Source of the DNA: Oscillospiraceae bacterium Marseille-Q3528 | GTDB lineage: Bacteria > Bacillota > Clostridia > Lachnospirales > Lachnospiraceae | Assembly (NCBI GenBank): GCA_018223385.1 | Contig: JAGTTR010000002.1 | Coordinates: 1-64,000 of the forward strand | Direction: 5' to 3' | DNA: 64,000 bases | Position numbers and translations under genes: made by a program | The notes under the pieces: generated by a model | Seen by the model: only the letters and a program-made list of their open reading frames with translations | What the model was told of the DNA's origin: nothing | Databases searched by the model: none | Shown here: piece by piece, positions 8,741-18,389 of the stretch | Position numbering within the stretch: the stretch's first letter is position 1 | Layout of the letters: each line of letters begins with the position of its first letter

Positions 8741-11700
8741 GTGTCTAAAATAAGAGTACATGAACTGGCAAAAGAATTAGATAAACCAAACAAAGACATT
8801 ATGCAGATACTCAGCGACAACAAGATCGAAGTCAAGAGCCATATGAGCACCCTGACAGAGGATGATGTGAAGCTGGTGAAAAATTATTACCATAAACAGA
8901 CTACAGCAGGGAAGGAAGAACCGGCAGGAAAGATGGAAGAGAAGAAAGAAACAAAAGAAGTGAAGAAAACAACAGAGACCGGTGCCGCAGCACCGGCCAG
9001 ACCGGAAGGCCAGGTCGTTCGGAAAAAGAAATATGTTTCCGTGTATAATCCGCAGAACAGCCGGACCAACCTGAAACCGCCGATGGGTGTCAGAAACGGC
9101 GCCTCCAACCGCCCGGCAGGCGCAGCAGCTGCAAGACCGGCTGCGGCACCGGCAGCAAAGAGTGAGACTGTGAAGGCAGAAGCACCGAAGGCAGAGACAC
9201 CGGCAGCAAAACCGGCTGCGGCAAAAACAGAGGCGCCCAAGGCAGCTGTGACACCGGCAGCAGAGGTACCGGCAAAGACAGAAGGGGCAGCGAGAACAGA
9301 GAGCCCGAAGACGGATCGTCCCGCAGGTAGCCGTCAGGAGGGCGACAGACCGTACGGCAACCGTCAGAACGGAGACAGACCGTATGGCAACCGCCAGGGC
9401 GGAGACAGACCGTATGGCAACCGTCAGAACGGAGACAGACCGTACGGCAACCGTCAGAATGGAGACAGACCGTACGGTAACCGCCAGGGTGGCGACCGGC
9501 CGTATGGCAACCGCCAGGGCGGTGACCGGCCCTATGGCAATCGGCAGGAGGGCGACAGACCGTACGGCAACCGTCAGAACGGAGACAGACCATATGGCAA
9601 CCGCCAGGGTGGAGACAGACCGTATGGCAACCGTCAGGATGGAGACAGACCCTACGGCAACCGGCAGGGCGGCGAGAGAAGTTTTGGCGGCAATCGGCAG
9701 GGCGGAGACCGCAATTTCGGCGGCAATCGCCAGGGCGGTGGTTCCTTCGGCGGCAACCGTCAGGGAGGCCAGGGCGGCTTCCAGGGACGTTCCGGCGGAC
9801 GCGGCGGCAATAACGATGACCGGGCAGCACTGGATCGGGCAGCACTGGATCATGCAAACGCAGAGCGCGCCAACAGCGAAAAGCGCGCTTACAAGGAGAA
9901 AGCCAACAGAGAACGTCAGAACCGGGAGCGCAAGGAGCAGGAGAGAGATAACCTGACAAATCTGAAGAACAAACCGAAGAAGAACGGTTTCCAGATGCCC
10001 AAGCCGGTGGAGAAGAAGGAAGACGAGATCCGCACCGTTACCCTTCCGGAGACACTGACCATCAAGGAACTGGCAGATGCGCTGAAGGTACAGCCCGCAG
10101 CCATCGTCAAGAAGCTGTTCCTGCAGGGCGTCATGGCAACCGTAAACCAGGAGATCACCTACGAGAAGGCAGAGGAGATCGCCCTGGAATACAACTGTAT
10201 CGCAGAGCCGGAGGAAAAGGTAGATGTGATCGAGGAGCTGCTGCGGGAGGACGAGGAAGATGAGAAGGATATGGTTCCCAGACCGCCGGTAGTCTGTGTC
10301 ATGGGTCACGTAGACCATGGTAAGACTTCCCTGCTGGATGCCATCCGTCACACGAACGTCATCAGCGGTGAGGCCGGTGGCATCACCCAGCACATCGGTG
10401 CATCCGTCATCAAATACAACGGACAGCGCATCACCTTCCTGGATACTCCGGGACATGAGGCATTTACCGCCATGCGTATGCGTGGTGCCAATTCCACGGA
10501 TATCGCCATCCTGGTCGTTGCAGCAGACGACGGCGTGATGCCCCAGACCATTGAGGCTATCAGCCATGCCAAGGCAGCAGGCATTGAGATCATCGTTGCC
10601 ATCAACAAGATCGATAAGCCCAGTGCCAACGTGGACCGCGTGAAACAGGAGCTGTCCGAGTACGAGCTGATCCCGGAAGACTGGGGCGGCAGCACCATTT
10701 TCGTACCGGTGTCCGCTAAGACCGGCGAGGGCATCGACACCCTGCTGGAGATGCTGCTTCTGACCGCAGAGATGCATGAGCTGAAAGCCAATCCGAAGCG
10801 TGAGGCAAGAGGTCTTGTCATCGAGGCAGAGCTGGATAAGGGCAAGGGCCCTGTGGCTACTGTTCTCGTACAGAAGGGTACGCTGCATGTGGGCGATCCC
10901 ATCGCGGCAGGCGCCTGCCACGGTAAAGTCCGTGCCATGATGGATGACAAGGGAAGAAGAGTGAAAGAGGCAGGCCCGTCCACTCCTGTGGAGATTCTGG
11001 GACTTTCCGATGTGCCCAATGCAGGCGAGATCTTCGTTTCCCTGAAAACAGAGAAAGAGGCAAGAAGCTTTGCCGAGACATTTATTTCTCAGGGCAGAGA
11101 GAAGCTTCTGGAGGACACCAAGTCCAGAATGTCTCTGGATGATCTGTTCAGCCAGATCCAGGCCGGCAATGTCAAAGAACTGAATATTATTGTAAAAGCA
11201 GATGTACAGGGTTCCGTGGAGGCCATCAAGCAGAGTCTTGTGAAGCTGTCCAATGAGGAAGTCGTTGTCAAGATCATCCACGGCGGCGTGGGTGCCATCA
11301 ACGAGTCCGATGTGAGCCTGGCATCCGCATCCAACGCCATCATCATCGGCTTTAACGTGCGTCCGGATGCAACCGCGAAGAACATCGCAGAGCAGGAGGG
11401 CGTAGACTTGCGTCTGTACCGTGTCATCTACAATGCCATCGAGGATGTGGAGGCTGCCATGAAGGGTATGCTGGATCCGGTCTTCGAGGAGAAGGTCATC
11501 GGTCACGCAGAGGTACGTCAGCTGTTCAAAGCTTCCGGCGTGGGTACCATTGCCGGTTCCTATGTGCTGGATGGTTCCTTCCAGAGAGGCTGCAAGGTGC
11601 GCATCACCAGAGAGGGCGAGCAGATCTACGAGGGCGAGCTGGCATCTCTGAAGCGGTTCAAGGATGATGTGAAAGAAGTAAAAGCCGGTTATGAGTGTGG

Positions 11701-11779
11701 TCTGGTATTCGAGAAGTTCAACGATCTTCAGGAGCTTGACCAGGTAGAAGCGTATATTATGGTGGAGGTACCGCGCTAG
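8741..11779 (+). CDS. infB: Translation initiation factor IF-2
   Basis: 1012 aa GTPase that brings fMet-tRNA to the 30S subunit. The N-terminal IF2_N motif is [17 protein letters not shown]; a long Ala/Pro/Lys linker and a decapeptide repeat (9314-9673) follow. The second IF2_N is at about 425, then the G domain GHVDHGKTS (about 521), DTPGHEAF and NKID, and domains II-IV. GTG 8741 is chosen over GTG 8735 because AGGAGG (8727-8732) lies 8 bases before it. It is longer than most IF-2 because of the repeat linker. The 1044-aa ORF opposite it is a shadow. Confidence 0.95.
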   Translation: MSKIRVHELAKELDKPNKDIMQILSDNKIEVKSHMSTLTEDDVKLVKNYYHKQTTAGKEEPAGKMEEKKETKEVKKTTETGAAAPARPEGQVVRKKKYVSVYNPQNSRTNLKPPMGVRNGASNRPAGAAAARPAAAPAAKSETVKAEAPKAETPAAKPAAAKTEAPKAAVTPAAEVPAKTEGAARTESPKTDRPAGSRQEGDRPYGNRQNGDRPYGNRQGGDRPYGNRQNGDRPYGNRQNGDRPYGNRQGGDRPYGNRQGGDRPYGNRQEGDRPYGNRQNGDRPYGNRQGGDRPYGNRQDGDRPYGNRQGGERSFGGNRQGGDRNFGGNRQGGGSFGGNRQGGQGGFQGRSGGRGGNNDDRAALDRAALDHANAERANSEKRAYKEKANRERQNRERKEQERDNLTNLKNKPKKNGFQMPKPVEKKEDEIRTVTLPETLTIKELADALKVQPAAIVKKLFLQGVMATVNQEITYEKAEEIALEYNCIAEPEEKVDVIEELLREDEEDEKDMVPRPPVVCVMGHVDHGKTSLLDAIRHTNVISGEAGGITQHIGASVIKYNGQRITFLDTPGHEAFTAMRMRGANSTDIAILVVAADDGVMPQTIEAISHAKAAGIEIIVAINKIDKPSANVDRVKQELSEYELIPEDWGGSTIFVPVSAKTGEGIDTLLEMLLLTAEMHELKANPKREARGLVIEAELDKGKGPVATVLVQKGTLHVGDPIAAGACHGKVRAMMDDKGRRVKEAGPSTPVEILGLSDVPNAGEIFVSLKTEKEARSFAETFISQGREKLLEDTKSRMSLDDLFSQIQAGNVKELNIIVKADVQGSVEAIKQSLVKLSNEEVVVKIIHGGVGAINESDVSLASASNAIIIGFNVRPDATAKNIAEQEGVDLRLYRVIYNAIEDVEAAMKGMLDPVFEEKVIGHAEVRQLFKASGVGTIAGSYVLDGSFQRGCKVRITREGEQIYEGELASLKRFKDDVKEVKAGYECGLVFEKFNDLQELDQVEAYIMVEVPR
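9314..9673 (+). repeat. 30-bp tandem coding repeat in infB
   Basis: Twelve 30-bp units encode [10 protein letters not shown], where x is N, G, E or D; the first unit is degenerate ([10 protein letters not shown]). About three diverged FGGNRQGG units follow to about 9770. The frame is kept throughout, so this is a low-complexity protein linker and not a CRISPR array. Confidence 0.92.
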
Positions 11780-11807
11780 AAGGCTGCCTCCGAAGGAGGA
11801 CGACAAC

Positions 11808-12215
11808 ATGAGAAAGAACAGCATTAAGAATACAAGGATCAATGGCGAGGTTTTAAAAGAGCTGAGCAACATTATCCGCGGTGAGATCAAGGATCCCCGC
11901 ATCCACCCCATGACATCTGTCGTGGCGGTGGAGGTGGCACCGGATCTGAAAAGCTGTAAAGCATATATCAGCGTACTGGGCGACGAAGCGGCACAGAAGG
12001 ATACCCTGGCAGGCTTAAAGAGTGCGGAGGGCTACATCCGCACGAAGCTGGCGCACACGGTAAACCTGAGAAACACACCGCAGATCCGGTTTATCCTGGA
12101 TCAGTCCATCGAGTACGGTGTCAACATGTCCAAGCTGATCAACGACGTGAACAAAGACGTGGTGCGGGAGGCTGAGGAAGAACAGGAGCGTGCGACGGAC
12201 AGTGAAGAACTTTAA
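11808..12215 (+). CDS. rbfA: 30S ribosome-binding factor RbfA
   Basis: 135 aa, a cold-shock-type 30S maturation factor with a KH-like fold. Family signatures are NGEVLKELSNIIRGEIKDPR and the C-terminal PQIRFILDQSIEYGVNM. AAGGAGGA precedes the ATG. The end overlaps the next gene by up to 26 bases. Confidence 0.93.
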   Translation: MRKNSIKNTRINGEVLKELSNIIRGEIKDPRIHPMTSVVAVEVAPDLKSCKAYISVLGDEAAQKDTLAGLKSAEGYIRTKLAHTVNLRNTPQIRFILDQSIEYGVNMSKLINDVNKDVVREAEEEQERATDSEEL

Positions 12216-13176
12216 TGCATTGGAAGCGTGTCTTGCGGGTGTGAAAAGCCTGGCCATCGCAGGCCATGTGCGCCCTGACGGGGACTGTGTGGGCTCCTGC
12301 ATGGCGGTTTACAATTATGTGCGGGAAAATATGCCCCAGATCCAGGTGGATGTGTATTTGCAGGAGATCCCGGAATCCCTGGATTTCCTGAAGGGAACAG
12401 AGGATATTCACCATTCCTGTGAAGAAAATAAAACCTACGATGCGTTCCTGGCGCTGGACTGCGGCGACCGGGAGCGCCTGGGAGCGGCTGTCCGCTATTT
12501 TGACAGCGCGAAAAAACGCATTTGTGTGGATCACCACATCAGCAACACCGGGCTGGGCGAGCAGTATGTCATCGATCCTGCGGCCTGTGCCACCTGTGAG
12601 ATCTTATACGAACTGCTGAATCCGGAAAAAATGAGTCTGGCAGTGGCGGAAGCGCTGTATACCGGTCTTATCAACGACTGCGGCGTGTTCCAGTACAGCA
12701 ATACCACGCCGAAGACCATGCAGATCGCGGCAAAGCTGATGGAGAAGGGCGTGCCCTTTACGCGGATCATTGAGGAAAGCTTTTATCAGAAAACGTACCT
12801 GCAGAACCAGATCCTGGGCCGGGCACTGATGGAAAGCATGCTGGTGTGCGACGGACAGGTGATCGTCAGCGTCATCCGCAAAAAGGATATGGAATTCTAC
12901 GGTGTGGACTCCCGGGATCTGGAGGGCATTGTCAGCCAGCTGCGCAACACCAAGGGTGTGGAGGTGGCGATCTTCCTCTATGAGACAGCGATCCAGGAGT
13001 ACAAGGTGAGCATGCGTTCCAACGGCGCGGTGGATGTGAGCAAAATTGCAGTATACTATAACGGCGGCGGCCATGTGAAGGCAGCCGGCTGTACGATGCA
13101 GGGCTCCATCCATGATGTGATCAACAATCTGACCGGGCATATCGCCAGACAGCTTGACGGGGAGCACAGATCGTGA
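12190..13176 (+). CDS. nrnA: DHH/DHHA1 phosphoesterase, NrnA-type nanoRNase/pAp phosphatase
   Basis: 328 aa. The DHH metal-binding motifs are HVRPDGDCVGS, LDCGDRERLG and VDHHISNTG; the DHHA1 motif GGGHVKAAGC is near the end. The family degrades very short RNAs and 3'-phosphoadenosine phosphate. The start is uncertain: GTG 12190 is only 1 base from AGGAG (12184-12188), and GTG 12202 is 13 bases away. Coupled to rbfA upstream; a GTGA overlap joins it to truB. Confidence 0.85.
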   Translation: MRRTVKNFNALEACLAGVKSLAIAGHVRPDGDCVGSCMAVYNYVRENMPQIQVDVYLQEIPESLDFLKGTEDIHHSCEENKTYDAFLALDCGDRERLGAAVRYFDSAKKRICVDHHISNTGLGEQYVIDPAACATCEILYELLNPEKMSLAVAEALYTGLINDCGVFQYSNTTPKTMQIAAKLMEKGVPFTRIIEESFYQKTYLQNQILGRALMESMLVCDGQVIVSVIRKKDMEFYGVDSRDLEGIVSQLRNTKGVEVAIFLYETAIQEYKVSMRSNGAVDVSKIAVYYNGGGHVKAAGCTMQGSIHDVINNLTGHIARQLDGEHRS

Positions 13177-14075
13177 AAAGCGGAATCATCAACGTATATA
13201 AAGAAAAAGGCTTTACCTCCTTTGACGTGGTGGCGAAGCTGAAAGGTATTTTAAGGGAGCGCAAGATCGGCCATACCGGGACATTGGATCCGGATGCGGA
13301 GGGCGTGCTGCCGGTCTGTGTGGCCAAAGGCACGAAGCTGTGTGCCCTTCTGACGGATCAGGATAAGGAATATGAGGCGGTACTGCTGCTGGGCCAGGTC
13401 ACCGATACCCAGGACTGCTCGGGCACGATCCTGGAGGAACATCCGGTGACGGTCAGCGAAGCGGCCGTGCGGGAAGCGGTGCAGAGCTTTGTCGGCGCCT
13501 ATGACCAGGTGCCGCCCATGTACTCGGCGTTAAAGGTCAACGGCAAGAAGCTGTATGAGCTGGCACGAAAGGGTGTGGAGGTGGAACGCGCGGCAAGGCG
13601 GGTGACCATCCATTCCATCGATATCCTGTCGGTGGAGCTGCCCCGGGTGCGGATGCGGGTGCACTGTTCCAAGGGCACCTATATCCGGACACTCTGCCAG
13701 GACATCGGCGAGAAGCTGGGCTGCGGCGGCTGTATGGAGTCGCTGCTGCGCACCCGTGTGGGCCGGTTTGGCCTGGAGGAAGCATACCGTCTGTCCGAGA
13801 TCGAAGCTTATGCGAAAGAGGGACGGGCAGAGGAACTGATTCTGTCCTCCGACCAGCTGTTCCTGGACGATCCGTCGCTGTCCGTGCGGCCGGAGCTGTA
13901 CCGGTTTGCGGACAACGGCAATGTGCTTTTGCCGGAGCATTTCACGGAAATGCCGGGAGAACTGGCGGACGGACAGCAGGTGCGGGTCTATGGCCGGAAC
14001 CAGGGTTTTACCGGGATTTATGAATACAGAAAAAGCCGGGGGGATTTTCATCCGGTGAAATTATTTTTGGAGTGA
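13173..14075 (+). CDS. truB: tRNA pseudouridine(55) synthase
   Basis: 300 aa, makes pseudouridine 55 in the tRNA T loop. GHTGTLDPDAEGVLPV carries the catalytic Asp39; other family segments are YDQVPPMYSALKVNGKKLYE and CSKGTYIRTLCQDIG. The GTG start overlaps the nrnA stop (GTGA). A short C-terminal domain follows. Confidence 0.95.
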   Translation: MKSGIINVYKEKGFTSFDVVAKLKGILRERKIGHTGTLDPDAEGVLPVCVAKGTKLCALLTDQDKEYEAVLLLGQVTDTQDCSGTILEEHPVTVSEAAVREAVQSFVGAYDQVPPMYSALKVNGKKLYELARKGVEVERAARRVTIHSIDILSVELPRVRMRVHCSKGTYIRTLCQDIGEKLGCGGCMESLLRTRVGRFGLEEAYRLSEIEAYAKEGRAEELILSSDQLFLDDPSLSVRPELYRFADNGNVLLPEHFTEMPGELADGQQVRVYGRNQGFTGIYEYRKSRGDFHPVKLFLE

Positions 14076-14081
14076 AAAAAC

Positions 14082-15017
14082 ATGGAATATATAAAAGGGA
14101 CAACCGATTTTTCCATTGAAGAGCCGTCTGTGGTGACCATTGGAAAATTTGACGGACTTCATGTGGGCCATCAGAAGCTTCTGCATCTTGTGTGCGAGAA
14201 AAAGAAAGATGGCGTAAAAGCAGTTGTTTTTACCTTTGATGTACCGCCGGGCGCGAAGCTGTCCGGCAAGGGCATGGACACGCTGGTGACCAACGAGGAG
14301 CGCTGCCAGATGCTGGAGGAACAGGGCATCGATTATCTCATCGAATGTCCTTTCGTGCCGGAGATCATGTCCATGGAGCCGGAGCGTTTTGTGGAAGAGG
14401 TACTGGTAGGCAGACTGAAAGCCAGATATATCGTGGCAGGGACAGACTGCGGGTTCGGCCATAACCGGAGAGGCGACTACAAACTGCTGCAGAAGCTGGC
14501 ACCGGTATACGGCTATGAAGTGGATATTGTGGAGAAGGTGCAGTATCAGGGCCGGGACATCAGCAGCACCTATGTGCGGGAGGAGATCGCCAAGGGGAAT
14601 ATGGAGCTGGCAGATTTCCTGCTGGGCTACACATACCGCATCAGCGGAACGGTGGAACACGGCAACCATCTGGGCGGCACAAAGCTGGACATGCCCACTG
14701 CCAACCTGTTCCCGCCGGAACACAAGCTGCTGCCGCCCAACGGCGTGTATGCCACGAAGACCATCGTGGATGGAAAACGGTATGAGGGCATCAGCAATAT
14801 CGGCACGAAGCCTACGGTCAGTGAGGGCAACGCCAGAGGCATAGAGACCTTCCTGTTCGATTTTTCCGGTGACCTGTACGGCAAGAATATCACGGTAGAG
14901 CTGTACACCTTTGAGCGGCCGGAGATGAAATTTGCGTCTCTGGATGAGCTGAAAGTACAAATGCATAAAGATATGGAATTTGGGAAGAAATTTTTTGCAG
15001 AAAAAGCGAACCGATAA
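14082..15017 (+). CDS. ribF: Bifunctional riboflavin kinase/FAD synthetase
   Basis: 311 aa, converts riboflavin to FMN and then FAD. The N-terminal adenylyltransferase has GKFDGLHVGHQKLL (an HxGH-type nucleotide site); the C-terminal flavokinase has GTKLDMPTANLFP and LLPPNGVYATK. It is the usual last gene of this operon, 6 bases after truB. The Shine-Dalgarno site is the GGAG inside the truB end. Confidence 0.93.
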   Translation: MEYIKGTTDFSIEEPSVVTIGKFDGLHVGHQKLLHLVCEKKKDGVKAVVFTFDVPPGAKLSGKGMDTLVTNEERCQMLEEQGIDYLIECPFVPEIMSMEPERFVEEVLVGRLKARYIVAGTDCGFGHNRRGDYKLLQKLAPVYGYEVDIVEKVQYQGRDISSTYVREEIAKGNMELADFLLGYTYRISGTVEHGNHLGGTKLDMPTANLFPPEHKLLPPNGVYATKTIVDGKRYEGISNIGTKPTVSEGNARGIETFLFDFSGDLYGKNITVELYTFERPEMKFASLDELKVQMHKDMEFGKKFFAEKANR

Positions 15018-15119
15018 AAACTGCTTGTAACTTTTGAAAGAATATATTAAAGTATTAACTGTGAATTGTAAAGTTTGGGTAAAAAATATATTCTGTTACG
15101 GCAGATAAAAGGAGAGAAC

Positions 15120-16751
15120 ATGGACATAGGGATTGTATTATCACTGATGGGCGGTCTTGGATTTTTCCTGTACGGCATGAAACTGATGAGCGACGGTCTG
15201 GAGAAGGCAGCCGGCGCAAAGCTTCGCGGAATTCTTGAATTTTTCACAAAGAACCAGCTGATGGGTACGCTGGTGGGTATTGTGTTCTGTGCGATCATCC
15301 AGTCTTCCAGTGCCACGACAGTCATGGTCGTCAGCTTTGTAAACTCGGGACTTATGAACCTGTATCAGGCGGCCGGTGTGATCATGGGTGCCAATATCGG
15401 TACGACGATCACCTCGCAGCTGGTAGCCTTTAACCTATCGGAGGCGGCGCCGGTATTTCTGATGGCCGGTGTCATCATGGTGATGTTCTGCAAGAAGCCC
15501 GTCATCAACAAGATCGGAGAAGTTATCCTGGGATTTGGCGTGCTTTTCATGGGACTGAGTATTATGTCCGGCAGTATGTCGGATCTGCGGAATTCTCCGC
15601 TGATCGTCAATGCACTTTCGACTTTGAACAACCGGTTCCTGGCGATTTTTATCGGATTTCTGATTACAGCGATCATTCAGAGCTCTTCGGTAACGGTCAG
15701 CATTCTGCTGCTGATGGCACAGCAGGGACTTCTGGGCCTCGGTATCTGTTTTTATGTGATCCTGGGCTGTAATATCGGTGCCTGTACGTCGGCGCTCCTT
15801 GCTTCCTTAAGCGGAAAGAAGGATGCCAAGCGTGCGGCAATGATCCATTTCCTTTTTAATGTGTTCGGTACGATCATCATGGTGGTGATCCTGTCGCTGT
15901 TCGGCGGCTGGGTGGAATCTACCATCATGGCAGTATCCGGCGGCAATATCGGCAGATGTGTGGCAAATGCCCATTCCTTCTTCAAGATTTTCCAGGTAAT
16001 TGTGCTGTTCCCCTTTGCGAAGCTGATCGTAAAGGCGACCTACCTGGTTGTGCCCGGTGAGGACAAGAAGACGGATGACAGTGAGTATCAGCTCATGTAC
16101 ATCGGCCGGAAGAACATCTTTTCCCCGGCAACGGCTGTTGTGGAAGTGACAAGAGAGCTGGAGCGCATGGGACAGATGGCTTCTGAGAACCTGAACAGAG
16201 GCATGAACTGCCTGATCACCCTGGATGAGGAAGACATCACGAAGGTTTATCAGGTGGAAAAATATATTGACTATCTGAACCACTCCATCACGGATTATCT
16301 CGTGAAGGTGAGCCAGATGACCATTCCGGTGGATGACGCCAAGAGCATCGGCGGCCTGTTCCATGTGGTCAACGATATCGAGCGGATCGGTGATCACGCG
16401 GAGAATCTGGCGGATGCGGCCAAGATGCGGATGGAGGAGAATGTGACGTTCAGCAAGGAGGCCCAGCATGAGATGGGCGAGATGCTGGAGCGCGTACTGA
16501 CCATCCTGCGGTATTCCATTGATATGTTTTCTCACAACAACCGGGAGCATATGGAAGAGATCCTGGATCTGGAGGAGCACATTGACGAGATGGAGCGGCA
16601 GTATCAGCAGTCCCACGTAGAACGTCTGACGAGAAATGAATGTACCCCGGAAGCGGGTATGATTTTCTCAGATGTGATCTCCGGGCTGGAGCGTGTGGCA
16701 GACCATGCTACCAATATCGCGTTCTCTATTCTTGATGAAGATCAGGAGTAA
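15120..16751 (+). CDS. Na/Pi cotransporter family protein with PhoU-like domain
   Basis: 543 aa inner-membrane protein. The two inverted halves carry the family repeats QSSSATTVM/GANIGTTITSQ and QSSSVTVSI/GCNIGACTSALL. A cytoplasmic four-helix PhoU-like region fills about 340-540. It probably imports phosphate with sodium. ATG 15120 is preferred over 15075 because AAAGGAGAG lies just before it and the protein then begins MDIGIVLSLMGGLGFFLYG, as usual for the family. Confidence 0.88.
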   Translation: MDIGIVLSLMGGLGFFLYGMKLMSDGLEKAAGAKLRGILEFFTKNQLMGTLVGIVFCAIIQSSSATTVMVVSFVNSGLMNLYQAAGVIMGANIGTTITSQLVAFNLSEAAPVFLMAGVIMVMFCKKPVINKIGEVILGFGVLFMGLSIMSGSMSDLRNSPLIVNALSTLNNRFLAIFIGFLITAIIQSSSVTVSILLLMAQQGLLGLGICFYVILGCNIGACTSALLASLSGKKDAKRAAMIHFLFNVFGTIIMVVILSLFGGWVESTIMAVSGGNIGRCVANAHSFFKIFQVIVLFPFAKLIVKATYLVVPGEDKKTDDSEYQLMYIGRKNIFSPATAVVEVTRELERMGQMASENLNRGMNCLITLDEEDITKVYQVEKYIDYLNHSITDYLVKVSQMTIPVDDAKSIGGLFHVVNDIERIGDHAENLADAAKMRMEENVTFSKEAQHEMGEMLERVLTILRYSIDMFSHNNREHMEEILDLEEHIDEMERQYQQSHVERLTRNECTPEAGMIFSDVISGLERVADHATNIAFSILDEDQE

Positions 16752-16763
16752 CAGGAGGTGCCG

Positions 16764-17792
16764 ATGAAAACATGGAAACAGCCGGTCTGTCTGTTACTGG
16801 CAGGCGCGGTATTGTATACAGGAACTTCTCTGGACGTGCAGGCGTCCGGCTTTCGGGCCGGTATGACGGCGGTGATGGAGGAGCTGACCGAGCATACATC
16901 TGCGGATGAAGCGGTGGACATGATCGACGGCGTGCTCAATCCGCAGACAGGAATGGAAGAGAGCTACGGCTATACGAATCTGGGCGTGGCCAACGTACAG
17001 AATCATCTGAACATCCGAAAGGAGCCAAAGGAGAATGCGTCTCTGGTGGGTACCATGGTAAAAAACAGCGGCTGCGAGGTGCTGGAGACCACCGACGACG
17101 GCTGGGCAAAGATCAAATCCGGCAGAGTGGAGGGCTATGTCAGCATGGAATATCTGCTTACCGGCGAGGAGGCACATGCCCGGGCAGCGGAGGCGGCCAT
17201 GACCATGGCGACGGTGAACACCACCACGTTGAAGGTGCGGTTTGAACCCAGCGTGGAGTCCAAAGTGCTGACCCTCATCCCCATCGGCGAGGAGCTGGTG
17301 GTGGAAGAGGAGCTGGATGAATGGATCAAGGTGACGGTGGATGAGGACGAGGGCTATGTATCCAAGGAATTTGTGGATCTGGCGCTGGAGCTTCCCAAGG
17401 CGGCAACCCTGTCAGAGGTGACCGGGGTATCGGACAACCGTTCCTCCCTGGTGGCTTACGCCAAGCAGTTTATCGGCAATCCGTACGTCTGGGGTGGAAC
17501 CAGCCTGACCAAGGGCGCCGACTGTTCCGGCTTTGTACTGAGTGTATATAAGAAATACGGCATCAGCCTGCCCCATTCCTCCAAGGCCCAGGCCAACTGC
17601 GGCACAAGGATCAAGGCATCGGCGGCGAAGCCGGGTGATCTGTTCTTCTATGGCAAGAACGGTTCCATCAACCACGTAGCCATCTATATTGGCGGCGGAC
17701 AGGTGGTACATGCCAGCTCGAAGAAGACAGGCATCAAGATTTCCAATGCATACTACCGGACACCGATCTGTGTGGTATCATTATTGAAATAA
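16764..17792 (+). CDS. Secreted SH3-NlpC/P60 peptidoglycan hydrolase
   Basis: 342 aa. A signal peptide ends near VQASG. Two bacterial SH3 domains (about 75-130 and 150-205; NIRKEPKENASLVGTM and LKVRFEPSVESKVLTL) precede a C-terminal NlpC/P60 domain with GADCSGFVLSVYKKYG (catalytic Cys about 253) and NHVAIYIGGG. It likely cleaves D-Glu-diaminoacid bonds in cell-wall peptides. ATG 16764 has AGGAGG 4 bases before it. Follows the transporter gene by 12 bases. Confidence 0.88.
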   Translation: MKTWKQPVCLLLAGAVLYTGTSLDVQASGFRAGMTAVMEELTEHTSADEAVDMIDGVLNPQTGMEESYGYTNLGVANVQNHLNIRKEPKENASLVGTMVKNSGCEVLETTDDGWAKIKSGRVEGYVSMEYLLTGEEAHARAAEAAMTMATVNTTTLKVRFEPSVESKVLTLIPIGEELVVEEELDEWIKVTVDEDEGYVSKEFVDLALELPKAATLSEVTGVSDNRSSLVAYAKQFIGNPYVWGGTSLTKGADCSGFVLSVYKKYGISLPHSSKAQANCGTRIKASAAKPGDLFFYGKNGSINHVAIYIGGGQVVHASSKKTGIKISNAYYRTPICVVSLLK

Positions 17793-17796
17793 ATCC

Positions 17797-17825
17797 TTTA
17801 CATGCGGGGAAGAGTGTGCTATACT
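17797..17825 (+). promoter_or_regulatory. Promoter of rpsO
   Basis: TTTACA (17797-17802), 17 bases and TATACT (17820-17825) lie just after the hydrolase stop codon. Confidence 0.8.
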
Positions 17826-17842
17826 TTCCAGGTATGAGTTTA

Positions 17843-17890
17843 GCCGATATTCAGAGACCGGACACTCCGACCTCTCTCTTAGTATTCGGC
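17843..17890 (+). promoter_or_regulatory. Candidate S15 leader structure
   Basis: GCCGATATT (17843-17851) pairs with AGTATTCGGC (17881-17890) with one bulged T. Inside, GAGA/TCTC closes a CGGA/TCCG hairpin. The element ends about 20 bases before the rpsO Shine-Dalgarno site. S15 autoregulates through leader RNA in several bacteria, which is the basis of the call. Confidence 0.6.
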
Positions 17891-17925
17891 GGTCTATCAA
17901 ATTTATTTAAGGAGGTTGCTACATT

Positions 17926-18192
17926 ATGATAGCAAAAGAGAAGAAGCAGGCCATTATGGCAGAGTATGGAAGAACACCGAACGATACCGGATCACCGGAG
18001 GTTCAGGTTGCAGTTCTCACAGCAAGAATTCAGGAGCTCACTGAGCACTTAAAGAATCATCCGAAGGATCATCATTCCAGAAGAGGTCTTCTGAAGATGG
18101 TTGGTCAGAGAAGAGGCTTACTGGCATACCTGAAGAAAACTGATATTGAGAGATACCGTGCTTTAATTGAGCGCTTAGGACTCAGAAAGTAA
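17926..18192 (+). CDS. rpsO: 30S ribosomal protein S15
   Basis: 88 aa, close to the usual 89. It binds the 16S rRNA central domain early in 30S assembly. Family sequence is clear: [37 protein letters not shown] and a basic C-terminus. AAGGAGG lies ahead of the ATG; a terminator follows directly and pnp comes next, a widespread gene order. Confidence 0.97.
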   Translation: MIAKEKKQAIMAEYGRTPNDTGSPEVQVAVLTARIQELTEHLKNHPKDHHSRRGLLKMVGQRRGLLAYLKKTDIERYRALIERLGLRK

Positions 18193-18201
18193 TTGAAAAT
18201 T

Positions 18202-18232
18202 TAAGGGCGGAAGAGCATTCCGCCCTTATTTT
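18202..18232 (+). terminator. rpsO terminator
   Basis: AAGGGCGGAA pairs with TTCCGCCCTT over a 5-base loop, followed by ATTTT. It lies 10 bases after the rpsO stop. Confidence 0.88.
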
Positions 18233-18262
18233 ACGCAAGCTTCTTTTGTTACTGAAGGATCG

Positions 18263-18352
18263 GATTATGTGTGGAAGAATGGTCCGAGACCACTGAAAAG
18301 AGCAGGAAGGCTCCTGGGTTTTTCAGTAGTTTCGGGATCTTCTGCCATAATC
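18263..18352 (+). promoter_or_regulatory. Long imperfect hairpin in the pnp leader
   Basis: A 90-base fold is built from nested pairs: GATTATG/CATAATC at the base, GGAAGA/TCTTCT, GGTCCGAGAC/GTTTCGGGATC with one bulge, ACTGAAAA/TTTTCAGT, and an apical GAGC/GCTC. It ends 22 bases before the pnp Shine-Dalgarno site. In E. coli a leader hairpin cut by RNase III lets PNPase repress itself; a similar role here is inferred. Confidence 0.65.
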
Positions 18353-18389
18353 GAAAATTTTCAAAATTTATGGAAAAGGAGACGAACAA

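Noticed and set aside
9314..9673. Regular 30-bp repeats that could be taken for a CRISPR array
   Set aside because: The units are contiguous without spacers and encode an in-frame decapeptide of IF-2.
8777..11911. 1044-aa open frame on the minus strand opposite infB
   Set aside because: It mirrors infB codons, has no ribosome site and its repeats are only the reverse of the [10 protein letters not shown] array.
18353..18372. CodY-box-like AT-rich stretch before pnp
   Set aside because: It only partly resembles the CodY consensus and AT-rich leaders give such matches by chance.
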